Shown here: one piece after another, positions 23,601 to 34,861 of the stretch
Layout of the letters: each line of letters starts with the position of its first letter
How positions within the stretch are numbered: position 1 is the first letter of the stretch
Position numbers and translations under genes: made by a program
Notes under the pieces: model-generated
What the model saw: the letters and a program-made list of their open reading frames with translations, nothing else
Databases searched by the model: none
What the model was told of the DNA's origin: nothing
NCBI RefSeq assembly: GCF_035083965.1
Contig: NC_089723.1
Location: forward strand, 20,115,489-20,179,488
Origin: Branchiostoma lanceolatum
Taxonomy: Eukaryota; Chordata; Leptocardii; Amphioxiformes; Branchiostomatidae
DNA length: 64,000 bases
Direction: 5' to 3'

Positions 23601-25101
23601 TCCATTTCATTGCGTCTTAAGAGGGTGGGGGTTATGTGGCTCATCTTTTATTCCCTTGTAATATTGACTCATCTCATGAACCTTTCCATACCCATGCACA
23701 CAATATTACTTTCATACTGAGGATAAATAAGGACCAAGACAGAAAACATTGTTGCAAGCTTTGTTCATGAATGCTGATGACAGGATGTTGCGATTTCGTA
23801 TGTTAGATATAAAAAGAGGACAAAACTGCCTTCAAAAAAGGAGTCACATCCAACCATAGTCAACCATTGTTAACATAGAACTTTCACAGTAGACTAGATA
23901 ACTATTTCGATTTCCATGTATCCATGTACCTGTTTGTTTGCAATTAGCCTCTGGGCATGAACTTGCATATATTATAAAAGCTGGCATGATTGTGTTGAAT
24001 AACAATATCAGCAAATGTGTTATAGTTCTTAACCCATCGCTTATTACCGATTCTTTGTTTACCGATTCAACTAATAACTACAAATTTGAAGAAAAAAGAT
24101 TGATGTGACCTTAGGAGAGTCTTTATCAAATTTGCACTTGCCATCATTATAGAAAAGCAGGGCTGAAAGTCTAGCAACAAGCCCAAGTTTCTCCCACACG
24201 GTAATATAAGACTACTGTTACGGTAATAAAAGAAAACGTATTTTGCTATAACGCATCGAAAGCTGCTGTACATAATAGCACAAATCAGAAAGTGTTGACT
24301 TTCCATATATCAAAATGTACGCTAGCCCTTATTGTATTGTATTAGTAATTAGGATGCTATATCAAAATATATACTAGCCCTTATTGTATTGTATTAGTAG
24401 TTAGGATGTTAAGTTTTATTCTATACTTCTACTTTGTATTATGTTTACGAATTCTTGCCATACTTTGTACCATGTACAATTGTCGTGCAATAACGTTCTT
24501 CTATATACGATTCCCTTTAACTTAGGAAATGATTGTCCGGATCTGAAGTGAAACATTACGCATAACAGTTAATAGCTAGGATTTACATTTTACAAATCAC
24601 CACCACAAAAATATCTTAAATATTTGGATGAATTTCTGTATGAAGCAAATGTAAAGGATGTATATCAAAATCATTTCGCACGTTGAAACAATTGAGTTAT
24701 GAATGAAGTACGTATACGCCTTTAGATAGCTTTTCACCAATAAAATAAAGACAAATTAAGGAAACTTGACTTTGTTCTTACACTTTGAAATATTTTCTGG
24801 TCCTGTGACAGTTTGTTTCAATTAAATCAACCTTAGGTCACGCAATTTGCTTTTCTGAATCTCGGTCATTATTTAGTGAAATTACACCAAGAGATCAGGA
24901 TAAAAACCACCGTGAGGGCAGGGGGGAAACAGAGAACCAAAAAATAAATCGGCGTGACCTGATCACATACATGTATGACCTGTCATGTGTTCTATAGATC
25001 TGAGTTGTAACGTTATCTATCCTATCAGTCCAATAAAATGTGAAAAGATGATCTGACGTCACAGCAATGTTGTGAGGCTGACGTCGCCGTACATCGCTTT
25101 C

Positions 25102-28100
25102 TTACTTGCTCCCGTTGCCGCCTGTGAGAGGTTGAGACGTTCGTAAGAAAATGGAGCATTGGATGTCAAGAAAACTGTAGAGCTTCCCAAGAGACCCGTG
25201 CCATGTACATACTGAAACTGACCTCTCATTGCAAATATTACATGGTAACATTAGATTGCTATAGATATTGTATGATTCCTGCATTCCTGCATATTTCATG
25301 TTACAGATAGGTTTTGCGAGTCTTGTATAAGTTCTACTTGGATAGCTGGCATATGTGCGGGTGAGGTTGCCTTGTATAAGTCCTAATATTGACCACGCTG
25401 ATACACTGTAGATGTACATGTAGGTGGATGGGTGGGACGCCCTGTGTAATGCTTAGGTCCCAATTGGAAAAAGGGCCACGGGCTGTTTTTGGCACTTTCG
25501 GCCGTGAACCCTACGTTGCCTCGCAGGACACCCTGCCGGTCTGGTCGGAGCCCGCGGTGACTTTAACTAGGACTTAGATTCAACGCGGGACCCGGAAGTC
25601 CACCGGAACAAATGTCTGACTTCGGGACTCGGGCGGGACTACATCCCCTGCGGGCACCGGTGAAATTAGGACCAAAGCATAAGTCCTACTCACCCAGCTG
25701 GCAGATGTACGGATAGGCGAAGCGGCAGTTACTGATCGACCAACGAGGCACCCTCCTTCGGGGCTTCAGAGCCACGCAGTCCCTGATCTTGTGTGGGACG
25801 CTGGACCAGATCCTGTTGTACGCTCCCAGGGGGGTCCCATCGATCCAGAAGAAAGACTTCTCCGCGTTAAGGTCGTCAAGGCCGATCCAATACTTCCTGA
25901 AACAAGTAATGAATGAATACATAAATGAATGAAGAAAGCTAGGAAGAAAGGAAGGAAGAAAGTAAAAAAAAGGAAGAAAGGAAGAGAGGAAGAAAGGAAA
26001 AAAGAAATGAAAGCTTCACGACCTCATGATTCTCCACTAGAACGTGTTCATAGCTAGAGAGGCAACGTTTTTGTGTCTTATACATTGTAGTACGCTAGAA
26101 TGTGTCTTTGTCAAGCTTGCAAGGTAGGTTTACCCAGGGAGACGTTGACCGAAGGCGACAGTCCTCTTCAGATGGTTCCGGAGAAATGTTTGAATAGCGG
26201 CGTCCTTGATCATGGCAAGCGTGCCGCCCTGTGTCTGACACTCTTGCTTGGCCAGCGTGTAGTTCAGCCGCGGAGTGCTCCACGAGCCGGTCCAGAAGCA
26301 CTGGTTCTGGTAGACACCGAAATTGGCGGCAGGGTTCAGCCCAGGGTAGATAGCGGAGCAAGCTGAGGTGAAAAAAAACAGGAAAGACCTAAATGACCTG
26401 AACCAAGCAGTTAAGACTGACTTATGCTTAGGTCCCGATTCGAAAAAGGGACCGGGTAGTTGACGGTCTGCTTTCTTGCACTTTCGTGCACCCTACGTGA
26501 TCCCGCGGGACACCCTACAGCTGCCGGGCTATTTTTGGGCCCGGCCGGGGGCCGAGGTGACTTTAACTCGGACTTAAATTCAACGCGGGACCCGGTAACA
26601 AATAGACGCCTTGCGCTAATCGTGCGAGCACCTGGAGGTACCCCCGGTACCCGCCAGTCCACCGGGACAAATTTCGGGGCCCGGACGGGACTTCATGTGC
26701 ACCCCCTACGGGCACCGGCGCAATTGGGACCAATGCATAAGGGTAGTATAAAACAAAAGAGAGAAAACAACTCACCATCACAGGTCAAGCCATCGTCATT
26801 CAACACATAGCCGTTACCGCAAGAACAGCGGAAACTTCCTGCACTGTTCGTGCAAGTTCCTCCACACCCGCCGTTATTACTGGCACATTCATCGACATCT
26901 GTAACAGAATATTTATTTGACTTAAGTTAATTCACTTGTATTGGTATAACCAAAAGAAAAAACAATGTTACTTTTTAAACTTTAAGAAAATCAGCGACAA
27001 TACTTTGATTTAGATGCATGATACAAACAACAAAAAAGGTTTTTACTGTTTCAAGCACAAATAGTCATAGTGTGGTAAGATCACCATACATGTCTTTTGT
27101 CTTGTAAAAATCTATTTAGATGATTAGAGAAGCACCCTTTGACATATGGTTTAAAGTAACATGACAGACCATCACAAGTCACACCATCTCCATCTAACAT
27201 ATAACCGGTACCACAGGAACAATTGAAGCTTTCGGGCTGTTCGTGCAAGTTCCACTACACCCATCGCTGTTTGTGTCACAATCATGAAAGTTACAGGATA
27301 CGTCCTTACCTGTACAGGTGACACCGTCGCCGCTGTAGCCTGAGTTACAATCGCAGGAAAAACTGCCAGGTGTATTGGAACAGGAGGCATAAGGGCTGCA
27401 GTCGTCGGTTTCATCTGCACATTCATCAACATCTGTATAGATAAAACATTGATTAGATTGGAACATAATTAGAATTGAGTGTAGAAATGTTTGTTTGTTA
27501 ATGGGGCATAGATATGATTTATAAGCATGCCTTTTGTCGTAGTTTCTGCTGCAGTCGTGGTCGCTGTAGTAGTCTGTGCTGCAGTCGTGGTTGCTGCCGT
27601 AGTTGGTGCTGCAGTCGTGGTCGCTGTAGTACTCTGTGCTGCAGTCGTGGTTGCTGCCGTAGTTGGTGCTGCAGTCGTGGTCGCTGTAGTAGTCTGTGCT
27701 GCAGTCGTGGTTGCTGCCGTAGTTGGTGCTGCAGTCGTGGTTGCTGTCGTAGTTAGTGATGCGGTCGTGGTCGCTGCCGTGGTTGCTTCTGTAAGGAGAC
27801 AAACAAAATGGATTTGACATTCACATGGGAGGAATGAGTACAAAAACGTACACAAAAAAACATTCATTACACTGTCGAATTGTGAAAGAAAAATATCAAA
27901 ACCAAATCACAATCAATACATGCCCAATAGCTAATGCGAAGACCTTTTGAAAATATAATAGAATGTCAGCCAAGTGACATATGAGGTGCAATAAAGGTTT
28001 AAAAAGTAACTATTTTAGCAAGGGTTAATTAAGCACACAAACTTGTGTCAAATTATTAACGTGGGTCATGATACTCGATATATGACTCAATCGTCCACAT

Positions 28101-28539
28101 CTGTTGTAGTTTACAAACACTTGACCGTCTTCCTATTCGATGCTACAGTCTCTGATTTTTAAGTGTATTTAACTTAAAAGTTACTTCATGTGAAAAATAA
28201 CACTGATATTTTACACATACCGACGCAGGTTTGTCCATCCCCTCTGTAGCCTGTAATACAGGTGCAGTCAAAACTGCCCATCGTGTTGTTACAGGAGGCA
28301 TGAGTGTGGCAGTTATGTCTTCCTTCTGTACACTCTGTATCAACAAAGAATAATCCTGAACACTCCAGAATAGTAATCAAAAGAACAAGCTCATCCAATA
28401 GTATATGATTATGTGTAAATCTAAAACGTAAATTATAACTTACTTTCATAAAACTAGATTATTACGTAAATCATAAACGACCCTAAAAATTGTGTCGGCG
28501 TTGTTTTTCATTCCCCTTCAATGCTATATTACTAGTCTT

Positions 28540-28611
<72 letters not shown>

Positions 28612-31600
28612 TTTCTCTCTCTCTCTCGACTTGATAGTATTTGCTTCATCTTTTGTATGAAAGAAATCTTTTGTATGGGGAAGAACTTGACTACGAATTA
28701 TCCAATGACAGGACATAGTAATCATAAACACTCTTCACTACCTGCCCTATCTAATGTATACCGTCGAACGCAATATCAGTACGTACCATCATAATCCAGG
28801 AAAAGCTGTCGGCTTTCCTCGTCTGGATCAGTTGATAGGTCGCAACCGCCGTGGCATGAAAAACGGTAACTTTTCTCCGAATACGTATTGTACACGGTGA
28901 TCTGTAAATAACAACAACAGCAAAAACTCATTACTGTACAACAAAAAAGATGCGCAAAAGACTTCGAACAAAAATCAATAGCTTGGACAGCATCAGGTAC
29001 AGTTTATACTCACCCAGTCAAACTGCAACCAGTTGGCCCCTGAAATGGACAGCCCAAGCTTGGTGGGATCCCCGAAATCTGTGGCAAGAAAAGGTCGATC
29101 GTACTCTCTCCTTTTACGTCGGACATGTGGGAAAATGCGACAATTGATTGTTAGAGAAATTTGAGGGCAATATGTGTGACATCGTATACATGCAGGCACA
29201 TAGATACATATATCTGTCTGGTGCAGCCTTGCAAATGGATGCGATATAATATCGTCACAACAAGCAACTGATAAAACTTAGGGTAATCAGGCCAGACCAA
29301 TGGAATCATTATAAATTAATCAAATCTACTTCAGACAATAATAATCTAAAACTATGAATTATGAAGGCTAGACCTGCAGATGATTGGATACCACTTGACA
29401 CGCAATATTCTATATTGACTATACTGTTTAGACCCCCGGGCCCATTCCACTTGACGGCACTTTCGTCGCGCTTCCGCCGCGACCTAAATCGAATTCGCCG
29501 CCCCAGTGGAATGGGGGTGGATGAAATGAAGAAGAGAACGTGTAATACAAGGAATCTAAAAGCATGTTGAGTCTAGAAATCGCAATTTCAAAACCTTTTT
29601 GATAATCTTATTTGTCCCTACCCATCTGCCGTGAGTCCGGCTGCTGTTGTTGTCACGCAGGCGTCTGCACAAGCGTCCGAAAAGATTTCCACGGTCACGG
29701 AATCCGGGCTTCCGGAGTTCTCAGTCTCATTCGTCCGGATTGTGAGGACGTGTGTCTCTGTTTGGTGAAACAACATATATATATATATATCGACGTTAGC
29801 TTTTACTTTTTATGATAATGATAATACAGAGTAATGGGGTTTTATTCAGGGAATATTTAGCAGCCCAAGAGCTGAATTGCATGTTCTGTACATTAAAACA
29901 CAGTTAAATTGGCACATGGCACATTGACTAACATACTAACACACAAGACTTGTTATTCAGCACACCGCTACATGGTACACAAATGGAAAGATAGGCAAAA
30001 ACACTGAAACAGTCTGACAGAGGTACTGACCCTTAAAATCCAGGGAGATTTGTTGGCTTCCCTCGCTAGTATCAGTGGACAGGTCACAGCCGCCGGAGGG
30101 ACAGTGAAAACGATAGAATCGCCCGGTATAGGCATTGAAGACGTCAATCTGTGAGGGAAAATATTGTGGTAAACAGCTGAAATAGTTTCTATAAACACCT
30201 ATGGACCGAACAGTCAGATGTTTTATACGCACCTATATATCTCACTGAACGAAATCCAATATCTAAACATACCTTAGCATACGCAAAGAGAACTTCATTC
30301 ATACCTTATCAGGCTAATGAATAAACGCTATCTTTACGTATACTTTAGGGTATCAGACGAACCCAGTCAAGCTGTAGCCATTGATCTCCTGAAGTTGTAA
30401 GTCGAAGCCTGGTGGGGGCACCGAAATCTTCTGCGGCGAAGGTTCGGTCGTACTTTGTCCTTTGTTCATGCGGGAAATAGGTTTATGAAATTCATGATTA
30501 GAAATGTTTGGGATGCAAGTGGATGCAACTTATCAAGAGACACACATGTGTTATATAGTTCAGAGTAAATCAGGAGCACATCTAAGGTTACAGTACTAGT
30601 CAGTAGTGTCATGGTGCGTTTACTGTGAGGACCAGCGAGTTTGAAAAATCAGTATAAGCATGAACGAATGATGGCTACGACTCAGCATGCGTTTCTCCGA
30701 ACAGATAAATGTTTATCTAGTTTCTGCATGAGAAAACCAAACCCAGGCATATGTGCAAATTCGAAACTGATTGTACCTACCCATCTGCTGTGAGGCCGGA
30801 TACTGTTGTTGTCACACAGACGTTGTCACAACCGTCAGAAAAGATTTCCACGGTCAAAGATTCGGGGCTCCCGGAGTTTTCAGGATTACTCGTCCTGATG
30901 GTAAGGCTGTGCGTCCCTGTTTGGTTAAACAATATAACCGTAGCTGTATCCGTCGATGAAGGTTAGACATCCAGGTAATAAGAAATGCCACAAATAGTTA
31001 CCCAAGCAACTGGATAGAGTTTTGAAACAGACCATTCAGACAGCATCCGCTGTCTATCGTCAGTGAACAAAAAAGTGACTTTTATATAGTCTCCAACCAG
31101 ACCCAATAGATTGCAAAGACCGTATCCAACTGGAAAAAGGAGCTTATAGTGCAATCTAAGGTCTGGAACAAGTCGGTCTGAACAAAGGCTATTAACATCT
31201 AATTGTTACCTAATCAAACTGTGCTTCTGTAAGTGAGTTTATTACTCTCTGTCCGCACGGGCGTGCGGCGCCATGCCGGGCTGACACCTCCAGGCCGCGA
31301 CTGAGAGGCCGTTCACTTGGGCAGAGCTGTACCGCGAAAATTAAACTTCCCAGGAAAAATAAACTAAATGTTGCCAACAGAAAAGACTTGGTCTCTTTTT
31401 CAAAATCAATCTGTTACGAAGATCGCTACCAAAACTGCTTCAATCGTCACAAAATGCGATCAATTTTGACCAGTTACGTCGGAACTGTAAGGGCAATTCC
31501 CGCCATGTGGTCACGTGGAATCTTGCAGTTAATCTTTAGTAATAGAGGCTTGAACCCGAAACAGTAAACATTGTCTACGAATGTTTTTGTAAGAACGGTT

Positions 31601-34600
31601 TTCCATGATGCCACAAACATCGCCGATGGGTGAAAGAAACTGCTATTGTGAGAGCTTTTTACTAGGCTCAACCAAGGCGCGAACCTCCCACTGGGACGTG
31701 CGCGGGTGACTGGGCTTGGTCATAAAAAGATTAGTACCCCGGACATTCGTACGGCTGTTAGCATTACAACGAGATGGGGGAGGCACCTTTATTGAATAGA
31801 AATGCTCCGCCCTGTTTGAGTTGTAGCAGACCTTGGGTTGGCTATGAAAACTCCTTCTGCCTGTTGGATACGGTCTTTGCCAACCCGTAGGTCTGCTTGG
31901 AGACTAACTTTTATAGTCCCTAACGAAAGACAGCTAGCATTCGCTGAAATATCTGTTTCAAAATTTTAACCAGTGGCTAATTATAATGAGTAATTGTTTT
32001 TGGCGTAGCTCAGCACATCATCGATAAACACACACATGTACATGTAAGGACAAAGCATCCCTACCACAAGATCATTGAGTGGTAGTTCGTACTACCGCTG
32101 TACTTGCTTGCCGAAAGTACTAACCGTTGAAGTCCAGGGTGATCTGTTCGTCTCCCTCGCCGGCATCAGTAGAGAAAAGACATCCGGTGGCCTCAGGACA
32201 AAAGAAACGGTAGTGCTTCCCAGAATAAGCATTGTACACATTGACCTATAGTGAAGAAGGGTTGTTATGAAAATGATCTACCAGCAATAATGACTCGATT
32301 TGTTCAAATTAGTTAAACATTCGAAAGGAACAGAGTTGTAAGTAATTTCATGATACGTACCCAATCCATTCGAAGCGCGTCGTCTCCTGAAATTGTGACG
32401 CGTATCCTCGTGGGATCGCCGAAATCGGAAGCGAAGAAGAACCGATCGTGCTCTGTCCTTAAAATCCGGGTACAACGGAAGAATGGGACATGGATTAGTG
32501 GTTAGCAAGAAGGTACGCTCACTTTGGATAACAGCAGTTGTGACTAACACTGAGCTAGAGGCAGATCGGCAGTTCTAAGTGTCTCTTGAAAAATGCAGAT
32601 AAACAAATATACCGCATAATAGACAAAATAAAACCATGGTCTTTGTAAACAATGACTGATATCAAGCCTTTGTGAAAGGCAGACGGATCTTTGATCAGGA
32701 CCTTTACTAGTGTCTTACAATTCTGGAGGTGATTTAAGTTTTAGATATTTCACGTGAAAAATGACAGGATATTGAGAATACAGGGTAACATTACATGGAA
32801 CAATTACATAATTGACAGCACCTGCCCCTTCTCATGAGCCCTAGTACACACAGGTATCATTACCAATTTCCAGAAAAGGATCCTGAGAAGAATGACCTGC
32901 ACTGCTGGACAAAAACATTCGGTCAAAATCGAGGAATTTCTCTATTTGATCGTACATACCCCTTTGCACCGAGTCTGGATACCGTCGTTGACACGCAGGT
33001 GTCGTTGCAAATGTCCGAAAAGATTTCGACGATCAGAGAATCAGTAGTCCCAGAATGATCAGCATGCCCCGTCTTGATCTTTAGGCTATGTGCACCAGGT
33101 TCTATTCGGTTAAAAAAAATATTGCCGTTTTCTCACTCCTTTTTCAAAACATCGCTGCTTGACACAGAACTAATGTACATGTCTACTTTATCGCCAAACA
33201 TACTAGTAGACAGAAGGTTCAGATTCACTGGAGACTGCTACCAGCAGGGGCAAGCGAGTGTCCTCATTCTCGAGACACCGACCTCGTCAAACTTTGATAT
33301 AGAGACCAGCGTGCTCAAGATGTCAATGTCCAGGATTTACTGAACATCATGATAGACAGAGACGCCTAGAGAAGCAGAGTGGACTTACACAGATGTAGCC
33401 CCACCAAGAAGCCCGATATTGATATGATGAAGAAAGTTTGATAACGTTTACAAGGTACTAACCCTCTAACTCCAGTTCGATTTGTCGGCTACCCTCGCTA
33501 GAATCAGTGGACAAAAGGCAACCATCGTGACAGAAAAATCGACGTTGTCGCCCGGTATAAGCGTTGTACACATTGATCTGCAAGGAGAGGAAGCAATGAT
33601 ATTATATCTATGTCTATGTCTATGACTGTTGAATCCGTTTCAGACAAATCAATGATGATATCAGTAAACACAACGGAGAAGAAAGTCTGACCCAGTCAAT
33701 TCGTAGCCCGTTGTTCCCTGAAGTTGTCAGTCGAAGTCTCGTGGGATCACCGAAATCCTCATCGTTGAATGTCCGAAGAAATTCCGTCCTTTGATATTGG
33801 GAATGGGCGAGAATGTAATGATAAGAATTTAAGTACAATTTAAGTAAACTTAAGCCAAAAAATGTATCTTTTTGGAAGATAACCATTGTGCATCAAGCAT
33901 AAATAAAAGATACACTCCACATTTCATGCAGTGTATCAATTTTGTTTTGTAATCAGAGACAACTACTTCTTTCATGCATTTAGACCTACGGCTTTTAAAA
34001 ACTCTAGCGAATACTCAACACGTTTTTCTTTTACTTTTTAATTACGATGCTTATCTGTACTTATCCGTTTAAGTAGATATAAACAGCACATAGACTCCAT
34101 GGAACTTTCTATATGAAAATACGTAATTGTGCCTACCCCCTTGATGAGAGTCCGGACACACTTGTTGACACACACGCACTATCACATCCGTCAGAAAAGA
34201 TTTCCACGGTCAAAGTATTGGTACTGCCAGAGTAAGGAGCATCATCCGTCTTAATGGTGAGACTGTGAGTCTCTGTTCCGTATACATAAAGAAAAATGTG
34301 TCATTATTTTTGTACCATACACAGTTAGTACAGGTAGCAATAGACACCAACTGATAGTCTTAAGTATACCTATGAGTTTCGGTATTTTACAAAGCTGATT
34401 TAAAGAAAAGAGACTTCAGCCTGTCAATCAAAGTGATGAGCCTGGACGTTACTTAATTTCAATGTAAAATAGAACTTTGACCTTGTGAGCAAAGTCACAT
34501 TGACCTTCGAGATATACGTGATGACCTTGGAGACAAATACCGTGATGTTACTGCAGTTGAGCCACCATAGCCGTATATAGTTGTTATACATGTATATCTA

Positions 34601-34861
34601 AAATTGTACGTCCCACCTAATACTCCACTATCACCACACCACGTAACATAAATCACCTAAATTTTGAAATTTCAGAACCATATGATTTGTATTTCGTCGT
34701 GCGATCGAAGCCGCAAAAAGCGTGAACAAAAGAACTGGAAATTTAAAAAAACACTATTTGTAGGAGTTGGTAATCATAAAACATGGATACTTACCTTGAC
34801 CAGCCGCTTGGGTCAACACGAGTACTAGGACTACTCCTCCAGACAGCGCCCCTGGGTTCAT
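25102..34861 (-). CDS. Secreted PLAT-like x4 / EGF / mucin / C-type lectin protein (847 aa, complete)
   Basis: Twenty exons on the minus strand: 34861-34795; PLAT-like a 34272-34137, 33788-33692, 33577-33463; b 33101-32960, 32457-32361, 32245-32125; c 30916-30781, 30459-30363, 30148-30031; d 29757-29622, 29110-29014, 28901-28787; 28334-28221; 27788-27531; 27432-27310; 26898-26776; 26362-26134; 25896-25694; 25121-25102 (2544 nt). Signal peptide 1-22; four PLAT-like modules 23-491; EGF 492-529; Thr/Ala stalk 530-615; two EGF 616-697; C-type lectin domain 698-841; tail GGNGSK-stop. No membrane helix or GPI-like tail, so secretion is expected. The leader exon is shared with the neighbouring ZP gene. 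One donor is GC instead of GT, after 27531. Function unknown; the lectin and mucin parts suggest surface or mucus binding. Confidence 0.82.
25449..25683. mobile_element. Family F inverted-repeat element beside a splice donor
   Basis: Ends ATGCTTAGGTCCCAATT and AATTAGGACCAAAGCATAAG are inverted copies. The right end lies only a few bases downstream of the GTGAGT donor (25693-25688) of the last lectin exon. Confidence 0.75.
25694..26362 (-). other. C-type lectin domain (two exons)
   Basis: Exons 26362-26134 and 25896-25694. Landmarks: [36 protein letters not shown], a Cys in IRDCVAL and YICQL at the end. The calcium-site motifs EPN/QPD and WND are absent (the last is replaced by RWSISNC), so calcium-dependent sugar binding is unlikely. 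Confidence 0.85.
25925..26015. repeat. Polypurine GAAA/GGAA tract
   Basis: About 90 bp of GGAAGAAA-type purine repeats in the intron between the two lectin exons. Confidence 0.85.
26421..26741. mobile_element. Family F inverted-repeat element (reference copy)
   Basis: Terminal inverted repeats CTTATGCTTAGGTCCCGATT and AATTGGGACCAATGCATAAG; GC-rich interior of about 320 bp with no coding. Lies in the intron between the last EGF exon and the lectin exons. Confidence 0.8.
26776..26898 (-). other. Calcium-binding-type EGF exon 3
   Basis: Starts [12 protein letters not shown], followed by [20 protein letters not shown]. Phase 1 at both ends with GTGAGT donor. Confidence 0.88.
27178..27290 (-). 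pseudogene. Decayed EGF exon within an intron
   Basis: Reads [15 protein letters not shown], then after loss of one base relative to the intact exon at 26776-26898 continues in another frame as [20 protein letters not shown]. It lacks a clean acceptor and ends at a weak GTCTGT donor. A dead duplicate of the neighbouring EGF exon; excluded from the gene model. Confidence 0.7.
27310..27432 (-). other. Calcium-binding-type EGF exon 2
   Basis: Starts [12 protein letters not shown] and continues with [18 protein letters not shown]: the DxDE start and six Cys fit a cbEGF module. Phase 1 at both ends. Confidence 0.88.
27531..27788 (-). other. Thr/Ala-rich mucin-like exon (minisatellite)
   Basis: One exon of 258 nt made of a 30/60-bp tandem repeat encoding [24 protein letters not shown] units. 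A dense O-glycosylation stalk is expected. Length is likely to vary between alleles. Confidence 0.8.
28221..28334 (-). other. EGF-like domain exon 1
   Basis: Phase-1/phase-1 exon encoding one six-Cys EGF module: EC...NC...SC, then [18 protein letters not shown]. It has no DxDE start, so calcium binding is less certain than in the next two. Confidence 0.85.
28543..28626. repeat. CA microsatellite with CT tail
   Basis: A pure (CA)n run of about 68 bp followed by a (CT)n run, in an intron of the PLAT-lectin gene. Confidence 0.95.
29437..29520. mobile_element. Short family C-like hairpin in PLAT-lectin intron
   Basis: CCCATTCCACTTGACGGC and GCCCCAGTGGAATGGG are inverted; the middle has GTCGCGCTTCCGCCGCGACC. 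About 80 bp. Confidence 0.65.
31087..31906. mobile_element. 820-bp hAT-like element (long relative of the MITE)
   Basis: Starts TAGTCTCCAACCAGACCC and ends GGTCTGCTTGGAGACTA, flanked by the 8-bp direct repeat ACTTTTAT (31078-31085 and 31907-31914, with one extra base on the left). Subterminal GCAAAGACCGTATCCAAC is repeated inverted near the other end. The interior holds a GC-rich stretch but no transposase that I can recognise. It lies between PLAT-like modules b and c. Confidence 0.75.

Larger units (their letters stand above)
16913..25101. other. 8-kb repeat-rich intergenic region
   Basis: No exon with a recognisable domain. Holds a 249-bp tandem repeat (17550-18060), two copies of a retroelement-like tail (18230-18360 and 18960-19140), three adjacent small inverted-repeat elements (19638-20330), copies of repeat family E (19270-19600 and 21690-22030) and an inverted copy of family A (23395-23600). 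24.3-25.0 kb is AT-rich without visible structure apart from a short duplication at 24310-24415. Confidence 0.6.
28787..34272 (-). other. Four tandem PLAT/LH2-like modules, three exons each
   Basis: Each module is 115-120 residues in three exons of phase pattern 1-2, 2-0, 0-1. Conserved track: HSLTIKT..., [14 protein letters not shown], a Trp before the second intron, then NVYNAYTG and FxC...CxLSTD. The early strand pattern and the DW...V...F-C ending resemble PLAT/LH2 domains (known from lipoxygenases and polycystins), but the extra Cys pairs are unusual, so the family name is inference. Modules start near 34272, 33101, 30916 and 29757. Confidence 0.6.

Noticed and set aside
25389..26810. 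Open frames on both strands in GC-rich parts of the PLAT-lectin gene
   Set aside because: They fall in family F repeats or are antisense shadows of the lectin exons.
27514..27820. Plus-strand Cys/Arg/Ser and Val/Ala frames and a minus-strand Asp/Tyr/Ser/Asn/His frame over the mucin exon
   Set aside because: The 30/60-bp minisatellite is open in several frames. Only the Thr/Ala frame joins its neighbours with consistent phase.
31474..31671. Transposase fragment inside the 820-bp hAT-like element
   Set aside because: The 65-residue open frame has no transposase motif that I can identify.
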